Origin: Rhodoferax ferrireducens
Lineage (GTDB): Bacteria > Pseudomonadota > Gammaproteobacteria > Burkholderiales > Burkholderiaceae_C
Assembly (NCBI GenBank): GCA_002083775.1
Contig: MTEI01000007.1
Span: 62,001-126,000, forward strand
DNA length: 64,000 nucleotides
Reading direction: 5' to 3'
The translations under genes and the position numbers were made by a program. This document shows positions 1 through 9,619 of the stretch, in pieces. Numbering within the stretch: position 1 is the stretch's first letter; the number at the start of each line of letters is the position of its first letter. The notes under the pieces are model-generated. The model was not told the DNA's origin. It worked only from the letters and a program-made list of their open reading frames with translations, and searched no databases.

Positions 1-97
1 GCAGGGCTGGTGCCAGCGCGCCGAGGCCAGTGGCATTGCGGCGCTGCAAGAGTTTTCACTGCGCCTGCGCTCAGCCCGGGCGTCTGCTAACTTATAA
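1..97 (+). CDS. C-terminal fragment of a gene that begins before the window; possibly a fatty acid desaturase
   Basis: Frame 2 is open from the window edge to a TAA at 95-97 and encodes about 31 residues, including WCQRAEASGIAALQEF. This helical, charged tail resembles the C-terminus of membrane fatty acid desaturases of beta- and gammaproteobacteria as I remember them, but the fragment holds none of the catalytic histidine boxes. A transposase tail is a possible alternative. The reading frame is seen; the family is a guess. A palindromic repeat follows the stop codon directly. Confidence 0.4.
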   Translation, partial: QGWCQRAEASGIAALQEFSLRLRSARASANL

Positions 98-103
98 GCA
101 TTA

Positions 104-146
104 TTGGCTTCTAGCCTTTATTGGTAAAGGGCTAATAGCTATTTAT
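104..146. repeat. Dispersed palindromic repeat, intergenic copy 1
   Basis: TTGGCTTCTAGCCTTTAT is followed after a short loop by AAAGGGCTAATAGCTA, the same arms as the other copies listed here. It lies just after the stop codon of the first gene and between two converging genes, so it may also act as a hairpin at the mRNA end. Confidence 0.7.
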
Positions 147-208
147 AAAGTAGCATTTATCCCTGGTTTGAACGGCTGTTCAGGCGGTGATCGCTGATTG
201 ACAGCCAT

Positions 209-237
209 AAAAAAGCCCGCATCAAGCGGGCTTTTTT
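209..237 (-). terminator. Rho-independent terminator after rpmG (possibly bidirectional)
   Basis: A perfect GC stem GCCCGC / GCGGGC (215-220 and 226-231) with a 5-nt loop is flanked by runs of A and T on both sides. It sits 20 bases past the rpmG stop codon and can end transcription from either side. Confidence 0.85.
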
Positions 238-257
238 ATGGTCAGAAACGCGCTGAA

Positions 258-428
258 TTACTTCAGTTTGATTTCTTTGTAGTCCACGTGCTTGCGAGCT
301 TTGGGATCAAATTTCTTGATCAACAGCTTTTCAGGAGTGGTCTTTTTGTTTTTGTCGGTCGTGTAGAAGTGACCGGTGCCGGCTGTCGATTCCAGCTTGA
401 TTTTTTCGCGTCCGCCTTTGCTTGCCAT
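258..428 (-). CDS. rpmG: 50S ribosomal protein L33
   Basis: This 56-residue basic protein begins [20 protein letters not shown] and ends in KEIKLK. It contains the [15 protein letters not shown] stretch typical of bacterial L33, a small protein of the large ribosomal subunit near the E site. The length fits the usual 50-56 residues. It lies 23 bases downstream of rpmB on the same strand, the normal rpmB-rpmG arrangement, and a strong terminator follows. It has no cysteine pair, so it is the zinc-free form. The identification is secure. Confidence 0.95.
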   Translation of the reverse strand: MASKGGREKIKLESTAGTGHFYTTDKNKKTTPEKLLIKKFDPKARKHVDYKEIKLK

Positions 429-451
429 GATGATCTTTCTAGATGGAGTGA

Positions 452-685
452 TTAAGCCTGACCACGGGCGCGCAAGTCTGCGAGCACGGCGTCGATGCCA
501 TTTTTGTCGATCAAACGCAGACCGGCGTTGGATATCCGCAGGCGAATCCAGCGGTTTTCAGATTCCACCCAGAACCGGCGGTATTGCAGGTTCGGCAGGA
601 ACCGACGCTTGTTTTTGTTGTTGGCGTGGGAAACCGTGTTCCCGACCATCGGGCCTTTGCCCGTGACTTCACATACGCGTGCCAT
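452..685 (-). CDS. rpmB: 50S ribosomal protein L28
   Basis: The 77-residue product starts [20 protein letters not shown] and carries [12 protein letters not shown], the signature of ribosomal protein L28 of the large subunit. An in-frame ATG three codons upstream (694) would add MTS, but [10 protein letters not shown] is the conserved L28 N-terminus, so 685 is chosen. rpmG follows 23 bases later and the two are probably one transcript, read toward the terminator at 209-237. The identification is secure. Confidence 0.95.
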   Translation of the reverse strand: MARVCEVTGKGPMVGNTVSHANNKNKRRFLPNLQYRRFWVESENRWIRLRISNAGLRLIDKNGIDAVLADLRARGQA

Positions 686-829
686 TGAGGTCACTCCGAT
701 ACTTTTTAACGGCCCCGACTGACGCCAGGAGCCTCACCTCGCCAAGAAAAGGGTGGCGGTAACCCGCTTGCTGACCGATCCCCTCACGGGGGCGTTCAGC
801 AAAGCCCGGCATTATAGCCCGGTATCGAG

Positions 830-1786
<957 letters not shown>

Positions 1787-1922
1787 TTACCTTTTAAAAC
1801 ATGTGAGAGCGATGTTGACAGTCGCGATTCGTTTCTAAACTAGCAGGTTGTTTCAAAACCGCTATTTTTGCGTGTTTCAATCCTATCCGGTTCTCTGGGT
1901 GCGTGTTTATGAGGGTGATGAG

Positions 1923-2597
1923 ATGGCCATGTTGACGACTTCAGACTTGCTGCGCCGGGTTCCGATCTTCTCGGGGCTGACTCAGGCGCAGATGTCGCAC
2001 TTATCCGAGACGGTGGTCAAGCAGCGCTTCAAACGGGGCGCCATGATTATCGAACAGGGCAAAAAAAGCGGCGCCTTGTTCATCATTTTGTCCGGGCGGG
2101 CGCGGGTGATCATGACCGACCGGCGTGGCAAAGAGGTGATTCTCAACACGCTGGGGCCGGGTGACTATATTGGCGAGATGAGCCTGATCGACGGCAAAAG
2201 CCACTCTGCCAGCGTCAAGACCGAGATCCAGACTGATGTGCTGGTGCTGAGCCACGCCGAGTTTGTGCGCTGTCTGACTGAGAACCAGACCATTGCCGTC
2301 TGGATCATGAAGGGCCTGGTGCAGCGCTTGCGTAAATCCAGCGAGAAAGTCAGCTCACTGGCACTGATGGATGTGTATGGCCGCGTGGCCAAAGTATTGG
2401 TGGACGCGGCCCAGCCCAAAGGTGAGCCGGACCTGATGATCTGCGACAAGATGACCCGCCAGGACATTGCCAAGATGGTCGGTGCCTCGCGTGAAATGGT
2501 CAGCCGCGTGATGCGTGATTTTGAAGACCAGGGCTTCATCACCACCCAGGAAGACGGTTGCATTGTGCTCAAGGAACGGCGCCTGGCGCTGCGTTAA
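1923..2597 (+). CDS. Crp/Fnr-family transcriptional regulator
   Basis: The 224-residue protein has an N-terminal cyclic-nucleotide-binding fold with [20 protein letters not shown] (about residues 78-98), the phosphate-binding-cassette region. A C-terminal winged helix includes [20 protein letters not shown]. The frame is open upstream to 1848, but ATG 1923 follows a GAGGGTGATGAG ribosome-binding region and gives the conserved start [19 protein letters not shown]. No N-terminal cysteine cluster is seen, so an oxygen-sensing Fe-S FNR is unlikely. The ligand is unknown. Only 5 bases separate it from ftsK, so the two may be co-transcribed. Confidence 0.85.
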   Translation: MAMLTTSDLLRRVPIFSGLTQAQMSHLSETVVKQRFKRGAMIIEQGKKSGALFIILSGRARVIMTDRRGKEVILNTLGPGDYIGEMSLIDGKSHSASVKTEIQTDVLVLSHAEFVRCLTENQTIAVWIMKGLVQRLRKSSEKVSSLALMDVYGRVAKVLVDAAQPKGEPDLMICDKMTRQDIAKMVGASREMVSRVMRDFEDQGFITTQEDGCIVLKERRLALR

Positions 2598-2602
2598 CGC
2601 CC

Positions 2603-4969
2603 ATGACTTATTCACTCAACACCTTGAATGCCGCGCGCGGTGACGCCCCCAAGGGTCCGCGCACCGGTTTGGGGCGCTTTGCCTCTGAACTCTGGCTGGT
2701 GGTGGCCTCGGCGGCGCTGGCGCTGTGGCTGCTGGCGCTGCTGAGTTATTCGCCGCTGGACTTGGCCTGGTCGACCTCCGGCACCGGCGCCCCGGTGGGT
2801 AATGTCGCCGGCCATGCGGGCGCCTGGCTGGCCGATGGCAGTTATTTCCTGCTGGGTTATTCCGTCTGGTGGTGTGTGGCGGCGGGCTTGCGCGCCTGGT
2901 TGTCGGCTTTGGCGCGCTGGTTGCGTGGTCATGACGAACCGCTGGCCAAGGGCGTTCAACCGCTGGTCAATACCTTCCAGCCGCTGGCTGGGGTACCAAC
3001 CAACCGCAGCCGGGCGCTGTTCTGGCTCGGTCTGGTGCTGCTGACCTGTGCCAGCGCCACGCTGGAGTGGACGCGGTTTTACAGCCTGGAGGCGCATCTG
3101 CCGGGCCACAGCGGCGGCGTTCTGGGTTATTTTCTGGGGCCGCTGAGCTTGAAGGGCCTGGGGTTCACCGGGTCGGGTCTGGTGGCTATTGCGGGTGGCG
3201 TGATCGGCTCGTCGCTGGTCTTTGGCTTCTCCTGGGGGCAACTGGCCGAGCGGCTGGGCGCCTGGATGTTTGGCCAGATCGAGACCCGGCGTGAAAAGAT
3301 GGCGCTGGAAGAAGACGTGGCGCTGGGCCAGCAAGCCGCGCAAGCACGTGCTGAAGTGCTGGTGGAAGAGCGGCAAGACACCGTTGGGCATCACCCCAAG
3401 CCGGTCGTGGTGGTCGAGCCGTCGGTGCTGGACGTGCCCAAGAGCGACCGGGCGGTCAAGGAGCGCCAGAAGCCGCTGTTCCGTGAGCTGGACGGCAAGC
3501 TGCCCCAAGTGGACCTGCTTGATGCCGCTTTGATACGGCAGGAAACCGTCGCCCCCGAGACGCTGGAGATGACCAGCCGCATGATCGAGAAAAAACTGCG
3601 TGACTTTGGCGTGGAGGTGAACGTGGTACTGGCGCAGCCTGGGCCGGTGATCACCCGTTATGAAATTGAGCCGGCCACGGGGGTCAAGGGCTCGCAGATT
3701 GTGGGTCTGGCCAAGGACCTGGCGCGCAGTTTGAGCCTGGTGTCGATCCGTGTGGTCGAAACCATTCCCGGCAAAAATTACATGGCGCTGGAATTGCCCA
3801 ACGCCAAGCGCCAGACCATCAAACTGTCTGAAATTCTGGGCTCCAAGATCTACAACGAAGCCAAATCGCTGCTGACCATGGGCTTGGGCAAGGACATCAT
3901 CGGCAACCCGGTGGTGGCCGATCTGGCCAAAATGCCACACGTGCTGGTGGCCGGTACCACTGGCTCGGGCAAGTCGGTGGGCATCAACGCGATGATTTTG
4001 AGCCTGCTCTACAAGGCCGAGGCACATGATGTGCGCCTGCTGATGATTGACCCCAAAATGCTGGAAATGTCGGTCTACGAGGGCATTCCGCACCTGCTGT
4101 GCCCGGTGGTCACCGACATGAAACAAGCCGCCAACGGCCTGACCTGGTGTGTCGCCGAGATGGAGCGCCGCTACAAATTGATGAGCAAAATGGGCGTGCG
4201 CAATCTGGCTGGCTTCAACACCAAATGGGAAGAGACCAAGGCGCGGGGTGAGTTCATCTACAACCCGTTCAGCCTGACGCCCGAAGCGCCCGAGCCGATT
4301 GACCGTCTGCCGCACATCGTGGTGGTGATCGACGAGCTGGCGGATTTGATGATGGTGGTGGGCAAGAAGATTGAAGAACTCATTGCCCGGCTGGCGCAAA
4401 AAGCCCGCGCCGCGGGCATTCACCTGATTCTGGCCACCCAGCGTCCCAGCGTCGATGTGATTACCGGGCTGATCAAGGCGAATATTCCGACGCGGATTGC
4501 CTTCCAGGTCAGCAGCAAGATCGACAGCCGCACCATTCTGGACCAGATGGGTGCCGAGGCGCTGCTGGGCATGGGCGACATGCTCTACATGCCCAGCGGC
4601 ACCGGTTTGCCGATTCGCGTGCACGGTGCGTTTGTCAGCGATGAGGAAGTACACCGCGTCGTGAGTTACCTGAAAAGCCAGGGTGAACCCAATTACATCG
4701 AAGGGATTCTGGAGGGCGGTACCGTTGATGGTGAAGACGCTGCAGGCACACTCGATGGCGGTGGCGGTGAAAAAGACCCGATGTACGACCAGGCGGTGGA
4801 AGTGGTTTTGAAGAACCGCAAAGCCAGTATCTCGCTGGTGCAACGTCATCTGAAAATTGGTTACAACCGCGCCGCCCGGCTGGTGGAAGACATGGAAAAA
4901 GCCGGTCTGGTGAGCAGCATGAGCACCAGCGGCCAGCGCGACATCTTGGTGCCTGCGCGCAACGACTAA
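2603..4969 (+). CDS. ftsK: DNA translocase FtsK
   Basis: The product is 788 residues. An N-terminal membrane region with about four hydrophobic helices (roughly residues 25-200) anchors it at the division septum. A linker of about 150 residues leads to the RecA-like motor: Walker [11 protein letters not shown] at about 451-460, Walker [18 protein letters not shown], and the conserved [16 protein letters not shown]. The last 65 residues form the winged-helix gamma domain ([20 protein letters not shown]) that reads KOPS sequences. FtsK pumps chromosome termini and activates XerCD at dif. ATG 2603 is preferred over an upstream start at 2558 that would overlap the Crp gene. lolA follows 12 bases later, as in many betaproteobacteria. 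Confidence 0.95.
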   Translation: MTYSLNTLNAARGDAPKGPRTGLGRFASELWLVVASAALALWLLALLSYSPLDLAWSTSGTGAPVGNVAGHAGAWLADGSYFLLGYSVWWCVAAGLRAWLSALARWLRGHDEPLAKGVQPLVNTFQPLAGVPTNRSRALFWLGLVLLTCASATLEWTRFYSLEAHLPGHSGGVLGYFLGPLSLKGLGFTGSGLVAIAGGVIGSSLVFGFSWGQLAERLGAWMFGQIETRREKMALEEDVALGQQAAQARAEVLVEERQDTVGHHPKPVVVVEPSVLDVPKSDRAVKERQKPLFRELDGKLPQVDLLDAALIRQETVAPETLEMTSRMIEKKLRDFGVEVNVVLAQPGPVITRYEIEPATGVKGSQIVGLAKDLARSLSLVSIRVVETIPGKNYMALELPNAKRQTIKLSEILGSKIYNEAKSLLTMGLGKDIIGNPVVADLAKMPHVLVAGTTGSGKSVGINAMILSLLYKAEAHDVRLLMIDPKMLEMSVYEGIPHLLCPVVTDMKQAANGLTWCVAEMERRYKLMSKMGVRNLAGFNTKWEETKARGEFIYNPFSLTPEAPEPIDRLPHIVVVIDELADLMMVVGKKIEELIARLAQKARAAGIHLILATQRPSVDVITGLIKANIPTRIAFQVSSKIDSRTILDQMGAEALLGMGDMLYMPSGTGLPIRVHGAFVSDEEVHRVVSYLKSQGEPNYIEGILEGGTVDGEDAAGTLDGGGGEKDPMYDQAVEVVLKNRKASISLVQRHLKIGYNRAARLVEDMEKAGLVSSMSTSGQRDILVPARND

Positions 4970-4981
4970 CGAAAGAACCAT

Positions 4982-5632
4982 TTGAGACGACTTCTAATCA
5001 CTACGATATTGATAGCTATCAGCCCATTAAATACATGGGCTAGCGGCTTAAAAAGCCTGGAAGATTTCATCAAGAACGTGAAAACCGGGCAGGCCGACTT
5101 CACCCAGGTGGTGACCTCGCCCGCCAAAGAGGGCCAGACGCCGCGCATCAAAACCTCCAGCGGCCAGTTTGAGTTTTCGCGGCCCAACCGGTTCAAGTTC
5201 ACCTATGTCAAACCCTTTGCACAGACCATCGTGGCCGATGGCCAGACGCTGTGGCTGCACGACCCCGATCTGAATCAGGTCACAGCGCGCCAGCAGTCGC
5301 AGGTGCTGGGCTCCACGCCAGCAGCGCTGATTGCCTCTGCCGCTGACGTGAAGGCGTTGCAGGCTGATTTCACCTTGACCGACGCCCCCGACAAGGGTGG
5401 TTTGCAGTGGGTGCTGGCCATGCCAAAGTCCAAAGACGGCCAGTTGCAGGCGGTCCGTGTCGGCTTCCGGGCTGTTGCCGGTGATACCGCCACGCTGGAG
5501 GCGTTGGAGATTCAGGACAGCTTTGGCCAGCGCTCGGTGCTGACATTTACTGGTTTTCGGGTCAACCCGGCCCTGTCGGCCAAGGCTTTCGAGTTCACGC
5601 CACCCGCAGGCACCGATGTGTTGAAGCAGTGA
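4982..5632 (+). CDS. lolA: Outer-membrane lipoprotein carrier protein LolA
   Basis: LolA is the periplasmic chaperone that ferries lipoproteins from the LolCDE complex to LolB. The product is 216 residues: a short signal peptide (MRRLLITTILIAISPL, probable cleavage after TWA near residue 20), then the LolA fold with QADFTQVV, SGQFEFSRPNRFKFTY and DGQTLWLHDPDLNQVTAR. The only usable start in the right place is TTG at 4982; no ATG occurs between the ftsK stop and the signal peptide. A copy of the dispersed palindromic repeat (5006-5055) overlaps codons 9-25, so it encodes the end of the signal peptide and the cleavage region. Placement after ftsK is the usual order. Confidence 0.9.
   Translation: MRRLLITTILIAISPLNTWASGLKSLEDFIKNVKTGQADFTQVVTSPAKEGQTPRIKTSSGQFEFSRPNRFKFTYVKPFAQTIVADGQTLWLHDPDLNQVTARQQSQVLGSTPAALIASAADVKALQADFTLTDAPDKGGLQWVLAMPKSKDGQLQAVRVGFRAVAGDTATLEALEIQDSFGQRSVLTFTGFRVNPALSAKAFEFTPPAGTDVLKQ
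5006..5055. repeat. Dispersed palindromic repeat, copy inside lolA
   Basis: GATAGCTATCAGCCCATT, then ACATGGGCTAGCGGCTTAAA, is the reverse orientation of the repeat family. It is read in frame as ISPLNTWASGLK and forms the distal part of the LolA signal peptide. Confidence 0.6.
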
Positions 5633-5653
5633 GAGGCCGATATTTACTCATCA

Positions 5654-5700
5654 ATTAGTAGCTGTCAGCCCTTTATTAGCAAGGGCTAGAGGCCAAAAAG
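5654..5700. repeat. Dispersed palindromic repeat, intergenic copy 2
   Basis: GTAGCTGTCAGCCCTTTA, then AGCAAGGGCTAGAGGCCAAA, shows well preserved arms in reverse orientation. It fills most of the gap between lolA and the TfoX-domain gene and could form a hairpin after lolA. Confidence 0.75.
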
Positions 5701-5715
5701 CTTTGTAAGCACACG

Positions 5716-6045
5716 ATGTCCACCTCGCCCGCCACGGTCGATTTTTTGCTGGACCAACTCACAGGCGTTGGCCCGATGGGTGTCCGAAAGATGTTTGGCG
5801 AGTACTGCTTGTACTGGGCCGACAAACCGATTGGCCTGGTGTGTGACAACCAGCTGTTCTTGAAGCCGACGGCGGCAGGCCGCGGTTTGATGGCGACGGT
5901 GACCGAGGGTTCGCCTTACCCAGGGGCCAAGCCGCACTTGCTGGTGACGGCTGATTTGTGGGACGACCGGCCTTGGCTGGGCCAATTGATCCAGGCCACG
6001 GCTGCGGAACTGCCGCCACCCAAACCCAAAAAGAAAAAAGCCTGA
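5716..6045 (+). CDS. TfoX/Sxy family protein (N-terminal domain only)
   Basis: The 109-residue protein matches the TfoX N-terminal domain: LTGVGPMGVRKMFGEYCLYW at residues 15-34, then a GLVCDNQLFLKPT beta segment and PYPGAKPHLLV. It ends in a very basic PPPKPKKKKA tail. Full-length TfoX/Sxy (about 200 residues) activates competence genes with CRP. Stand-alone N-terminal versions are common and mostly uncharacterised, so a competence role is not implied. The ATG at 5716 directly follows a palindromic repeat and no strong ribosome-binding site is visible. Confidence 0.75.
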   Translation: MSTSPATVDFLLDQLTGVGPMGVRKMFGEYCLYWADKPIGLVCDNQLFLKPTAAGRGLMATVTEGSPYPGAKPHLLVTADLWDDRPWLGQLIQATAAELPPPKPKKKKA

Positions 6046-6106
6046 GAGCTCAGGCGCTGCGCGCTGTTTGGTGGGCTGTCCTGTGCGAAGGCTTCAACGG
6101 GCAGGC

Positions 6107-6520
6107 TCAAAAAGCTGGCGCAAGAATCAAAACCAGCAGCAGGGCATAAGGAAAAGCCACCGTAGGCCGCAGGGCGCTGCGGCCGTAGCCAGCCAGCAGG
6201 CCCGCCAGGCCGTGTCGCCGGGCATGCCACTGCGAATGCAGCTGAAACGGTGCATCACCGCCAGACGCTGTGCGCTGAAAGGTGGCCTCAATCGCCATCA
6301 GACGGTCAGCCAGACGCGTCTGCCAGGTTTTCAGGATCGCCTCCTGAAGCCACAGCAGCACCGTCAGGGCGCCGGGCAACCAGGGGCGCTGTTCTGCCAC
6401 CCAAGCGCCTGCGCACAGCGCTACCGCGGCCAGCTTGATCAGCAGAGCGCTGCGCTCGTGCCACTCGTGGTTGTTTTGCAGGGTAGTCCACTCTTGGGCC
6501 AAAAGTTCGTGTTGGTTCAT
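6107..6520 (-). CDS. Hypothetical small membrane protein
   Basis: The 137-residue product begins MNQHELLAQEWTTLQNNHEW. Hydrophobic stretches lie at about residues 25-60 (LIKLAAVALCAGAWVA and LPGALTVLLWLQEAIL) and at the very C-terminus (FPYALLLVLILAPAF), which suggests three membrane helices around a cytoplasmic loop. An open extension to 6622 exists, but it is proline/arginine-rich and looks non-coding, so ATG 6520 is chosen. It lies downstream of the redox membrane protein at 6662 on the same strand with a 141-base gap. I do not recognise a family with a known function. Confidence 0.6.
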   Translation of the reverse strand: MNQHELLAQEWTTLQNNHEWHERSALLIKLAAVALCAGAWVAEQRPWLPGALTVLLWLQEAILKTWQTRLADRLMAIEATFQRTASGGDAPFQLHSQWHARRHGLAGLLAGYGRSALRPTVAFPYALLLVLILAPAF

Positions 6521-6661
6521 GGGGCAGGGGCCGGGGAGCGCCCGGGTGAAGCCGCGGTAAGAGGACCGCAGATGGATTGTCCGCCAGACCCAGGGCCACC
6601 GATGCGGGCCCGGTTGCGGCAATGGCGCAGGCGCTTTGGCGTTTCAGGTGAAGGCATGGGC

Positions 6662-7819
6662 TCACAGCAACCAGTCTGGCCGCAGCAACAGAACCAGGCC
6701 CAGCACCAGCATCACCAGCCCGCTGAGCAACTTGAGCCACCGGCCGGTGTCCTCGGTCAGCTTGCGGTGGCTCAGGGCCAGCACCGCCAGCGTGACCATC
6801 AGGGTGTCGTCGGCCAGGTAGCCCAGGATGTACAGGCCCAGATAAGCGTAATGTGCCGCTGTACCCACGCCCTGCTGGGTCAACACGGCCGTGTACAGGG
6901 CAGGCAGCCCGGCGGTGCACAGCAGCTCGACAAAGTTCACCACCACGGCCAGCACCGCCACCGCCAAAAGCGAGCCAGGCAGCGCCTGGGCCCCCAGCAC
7001 GGCGCGCACCTGGGCAAAAATGCCCGGCTTGGCGGACTCGGGAATCGAGAACGAAAACCCTCGGCCCCAAGCCCAGAAGTCTTTCACGTTCACCGCACCC
7101 ACCAGCAAGGCCACGCCTGCCAGCCCCCAGCGTACCGGGGTGGACAGGCCCACCGCCAGAAAAATATTCAGCCAGGCGGCCATGAAGGCATAATAAACGG
7201 CACCACTGACCAGCACAAAGGTGCCTGCCACCAGCGCCATGCGCCGCCGGTCTTGCAGGCGCACCAGCAAGGAGAGCAAAAACAGCAGCACCCACATGGC
7301 GCAGGGGTTGAAACCGTCCAGCAGGCCCAAAGCCAGCGTGAACAACGGCAGGCCCAATTGCGAGGCGGTCAAAGTGCCAAACAGGCGACTTTTGACTTGG
7401 TCGGGGGGCGGCGTGGCGGCTTGGTCGATCCAGGCCAGCAGCGCCGGCCCGCTGTCAGCCGCGCTGCCAAAGCCGACCAGCACGCGCCCGGTCAGGCTGA
7501 AGGTGGGCACACCCGGCGGCCAGACACCGGCACGGCGTGACAGCGTGATCAACTCGTCGCGCGCCGCCGAGTCCTGATCCACGGCGCGCAGCGACACCTG
7601 AAGATGCGGCCGTTCACGAGCGAGCTGGGCCAGAAACTGTTTGGCATCGGCGCAATGCGGGCAGCCGTCGCGCACGTAAACCACCAGTTCCTGGGTGATC
7701 AGCTGTGGAGAGGCCTGGGTGCGTGCGGGTTCGGCGGCTGCCAAGGCCGCGCCAAAGAGCGCCCCGACCCCTATCAGGCCAAGACCCCAAGTAAGAAGCC
7801 GACGAAGCAGATTAAGCAC
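6662..7819 (-). CDS. Thioredoxin-fold / DsbD-like membrane fusion protein
   Basis: The product has about 385 residues. A signal-like hydrophobic start is followed by a glutaredoxin-like domain with the redox motif CPHC in YVRDGCPHCADAKQFL. Then come at least six membrane helices of the cytochrome-c-biogenesis/DsbD type (LGLLDGFNPCAMWVLLFLLS, LAGVALLVGAVNVKDFWAWG, LAVVVNFVELLCTAGLPALY). The paired cysteines in FNPCAMW and VELLCTAG resemble the membrane cysteines of CcdA/DsbD. A role in passing electrons across the membrane is inferred. A GTG at 7819 has GGGAGGT seven bases upstream, whereas the ATG at 7843 has no such site, so GTG is preferred. Confidence 0.7.
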   Translation of the reverse strand: MLNLLRRLLTWGLGLIGVGALFGAALAAAEPARTQASPQLITQELVVYVRDGCPHCADAKQFLAQLARERPHLQVSLRAVDQDSAARDELITLSRRAGVWPPGVPTFSLTGRVLVGFGSAADSGPALLAWIDQAATPPPDQVKSRLFGTLTASQLGLPLFTLALGLLDGFNPCAMWVLLFLLSLLVRLQDRRRMALVAGTFVLVSGAVYYAFMAAWLNIFLAVGLSTPVRWGLAGVALLVGAVNVKDFWAWGRGFSFSIPESAKPGIFAQVRAVLGAQALPGSLLAVAVLAVVVNFVELLCTAGLPALYTAVLTQQGVGTAAHYAYLGLYILGYLADDTLMVTLAVLALSHRKLTEDTGRWLKLLSGLVMLVLGLVLLLRPDWLL

Positions 7820-7898
7820 GGCAACACCTCCCAGAGGTGCCATTTTTAGGCAAATCAGCCGGATTGGCTAGCCCAGCGGGTGCGCCACAATAGTGGGC

Positions 7899-9215
7899 AT
7901 GACGCCGACGAACGCCCTTCACCAACCTCTTGCCGAACGTTTGCGCCCCAAGACCCTGAGCGAGGTCGTTGGTCAGCAGCACATGCTGGGCGAGGGCATG
8001 GCGTTGCGGCTGGCGTTTGAGTCGGGCCAGCCGCACAGTTGCATTTTGTGGGGGCCGCCAGGCACCGGCAAGACCACCATCGCGCGGCTGATGGCCGATG
8101 CGTTTGACGCCCAGTTCATCACCATCAGCGCGGTGCTCGGCGGCGTCAAGGACATCCGTGAGGCGGTGGAGCAGGCGCAGTTGGCGCAAGCCCAGGGGCG
8201 GCGCACCTTGGTGTTTGTGGATGAGGTACACCGCTTCAACAAGAGCCAGCAAGATGCGTTTTTGCCGCATGTGGAGAGCGGCTTGTTCACCTTCATCGGT
8301 GCCACCACCGAAAACCCGTCGTTTGAAGTGAATTCGGCCCTGCTGTCGCGTGCGGCGGTGTATGTGCTGCAAGCACTCACGCCTGAGGATTTAAAGCAAA
8401 TAGTGGCTTCCGCCCAAGCACTGCAAGGGCTATCAGCTATTGAAGATGTAGCGATTGAGCGCTTGGTGGCGTATGCTGATGGTGATGCCCGGCGTTTGTT
8501 GAACACCCTGGAAACCCTGACGGTGGCCGCTGCGCAGGAGAAGCGCACCGAGATCACCGACGCCTGGCTGCTGAAAGTGCTGGGTGAGCGCATGCGTCGT
8601 TACGACAAAGGCGGCGAGCAGTTTTACGACACCATCTCCGCCCTGCACAAAAGCGTGCGTGGCAGTGACCCCGACGCCGCGCTGTACTGGCTGGTGCGCA
8701 TGCTCGACGGCGGTGCCGACCCCAAATACATGGCGCGGCGCCTGATCCGCATGGCCAGCGAAGATATTGGCCTGGCCGACCCGCGGGCGCTGCGTCTGGC
8801 GCTGGACGCTGCTGAAGTCTACGAGCGCCTGGGCTCGCCCGAAGGTGAATTGGCGCTGGCTGAATGCGTGGTGTATCTGGCCGTCGCGCCCAAAAGCAAC
8901 GCTGTTTACAAAGCCTTCAACGCGGCCAAGGCGTTTGTCAAGCAGGACGGCACGCGTCCGGTGCCCATGCACCTGCGCAATGCACCAACCAAGCTCATGA
9001 AGCAGCTGGATTACGGCAAAGGCTACCGTTACGCCCACGACGAGGCGGGCGCTTTTGCCGCCGGTGAGCGCTATTTGCCCGATGGTATGGCCGAGCCCGG
9101 TTTTTATCGCCCGGTGGAGCGCGGGCTGGAGATCAAGATTGCCGACAAATTGCGCAACCTGCGTGCGCAGAACCAGGCGGCTGGGCGGGCCGACGGGCCA
9201 ACTGGCAAGGGCTAA
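7899..9215 (+). CDS. rarA: Replication-associated recombination protein A (AAA+ ATPase RarA/MgsA)
   Basis: The 438-residue AAA+ protein is related to clamp-loader and RuvB ATPases and acts at stalled replication forks. It begins PLAERLRPKTLSEVVGQ and carries Walker A GPPGTGKTT (residues 52-60), Walker B VFVDEVHRFNKSQQDAFLP, sensor GATTENPSFEVNSALLSR, and the C-terminal MgsA domain (SEDIGLADPRALRLALDA, YLPDGMAEPGFYRPVERG). The ATG at 7899 is preferred to an in-frame GTG two codons earlier. Codons about 165-183 overlap a degenerate copy of the dispersed repeat. The 3' end overlaps the converging NifX-like gene by 4 bases. Confidence 0.93.
   Translation: MTPTNALHQPLAERLRPKTLSEVVGQQHMLGEGMALRLAFESGQPHSCILWGPPGTGKTTIARLMADAFDAQFITISAVLGGVKDIREAVEQAQLAQAQGRRTLVFVDEVHRFNKSQQDAFLPHVESGLFTFIGATTENPSFEVNSALLSRAAVYVLQALTPEDLKQIVASAQALQGLSAIEDVAIERLVAYADGDARRLLNTLETLTVAAAQEKRTEITDAWLLKVLGERMRRYDKGGEQFYDTISALHKSVRGSDPDAALYWLVRMLDGGADPKYMARRLIRMASEDIGLADPRALRLALDAAEVYERLGSPEGELALAECVVYLAVAPKSNAVYKAFNAAKAFVKQDGTRPVPMHLRNAPTKLMKQLDYGKGYRYAHDEAGAFAAGERYLPDGMAEPGFYRPVERGLEIKIADKLRNLRAQNQAAGRADGPTGKG
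8391..8445. repeat. Dispersed palindromic repeat, degenerate copy inside rarA
   Basis: AAATAGTGGCTTCCGCCC, then CAAGGGCTATCAGCTATT, has the spacing and arms of the family but several mismatches. It encodes QIVASAQALQGLSAI, in the linker after the AAA+ core. Confidence 0.4.
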
Positions 9216-9619
9216 GCCTCTTCGTGCTCGTGGTGATGGTCGTGGCCGTCACCATGGTGGCTGTCGCAGTCGTGGGGCGGCGTGGTGACCAGCGGCAAGT
9301 TGCCAGCCAGCCAGGCAGCCACCGCCTGATCCGGATCGGTTTCGGTGGTCACCAGCACCTGGATGCCGCGTTGGCCCAGACGCACCTGCAGGCCGCGTCC
9401 GGCGCTGCCAGCAATCAACAGATCCGTGCCGTCCAGCGGATGCGCGGCCTGCGGCCCAACCGTGTGGGCGCTTTCATGAAAACTTTGTTCTTTGTCCAGT
9501 TCCAGCAGGGTCTTGCTGGCGACCTGCTGGTCTTGAATGTCATACACCCAAAACTTGCGGCACATGCCGGCATGTTCGGTGATGGTTTTGCGGTTTTGGC
9601 TGGTGATGGCGATTTTCAT
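9212..9619 (-). CDS. NifX/NifB-type dinitrogenase iron-molybdenum cofactor domain protein
   Basis: The 135-residue protein begins MKIAITSQNRKTITEHAGMC, followed by FWVYDIQDQQV, and has LLIAGSAGRGLQVRLGQRGI. This is the RNase-H-like fold of the DiNase_FeMo-co family, which includes NifX, NifY and the NifB C-terminus. No nif gene is nearby, so a nitrogenase link is not supported; stand-alone members are often of unknown function. The last 25 residues are histidine- and acid-rich (HHGDGHDHHHEHEEA), which suggests metal binding. The stop codon overlaps that of rarA. Confidence 0.75.
   Translation of the reverse strand: MKIAITSQNRKTITEHAGMCRKFWVYDIQDQQVASKTLLELDKEQSFHESAHTVGPQAAHPLDGTDLLIAGSAGRGLQVRLGQRGIQVLVTTETDPDQAVAAWLAGNLPLVTTPPHDCDSHHGDGHDHHHEHEEA

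Noticed and set aside
2612..4981. 789-residue open frame on the minus strand across ftsK
   Set aside because: It mirrors ftsK exactly, is rich in His, Gln and Arg as high-GC antisense frames usually are, and has no recognisable domain.
6068..7540. 490-residue plus-strand frame over the small membrane protein and redox protein genes
   Set aside because: It is Gln/His/Arg-rich with no hydrophobic or domain pattern, whereas the minus strand encodes a clear CPHC and membrane-helix protein.
9212..9619. Nitrogen-fixation gene
   Set aside because: Only a NifX-like domain is present and no nif genes surround it; the family has many members in non-fixing bacteria.
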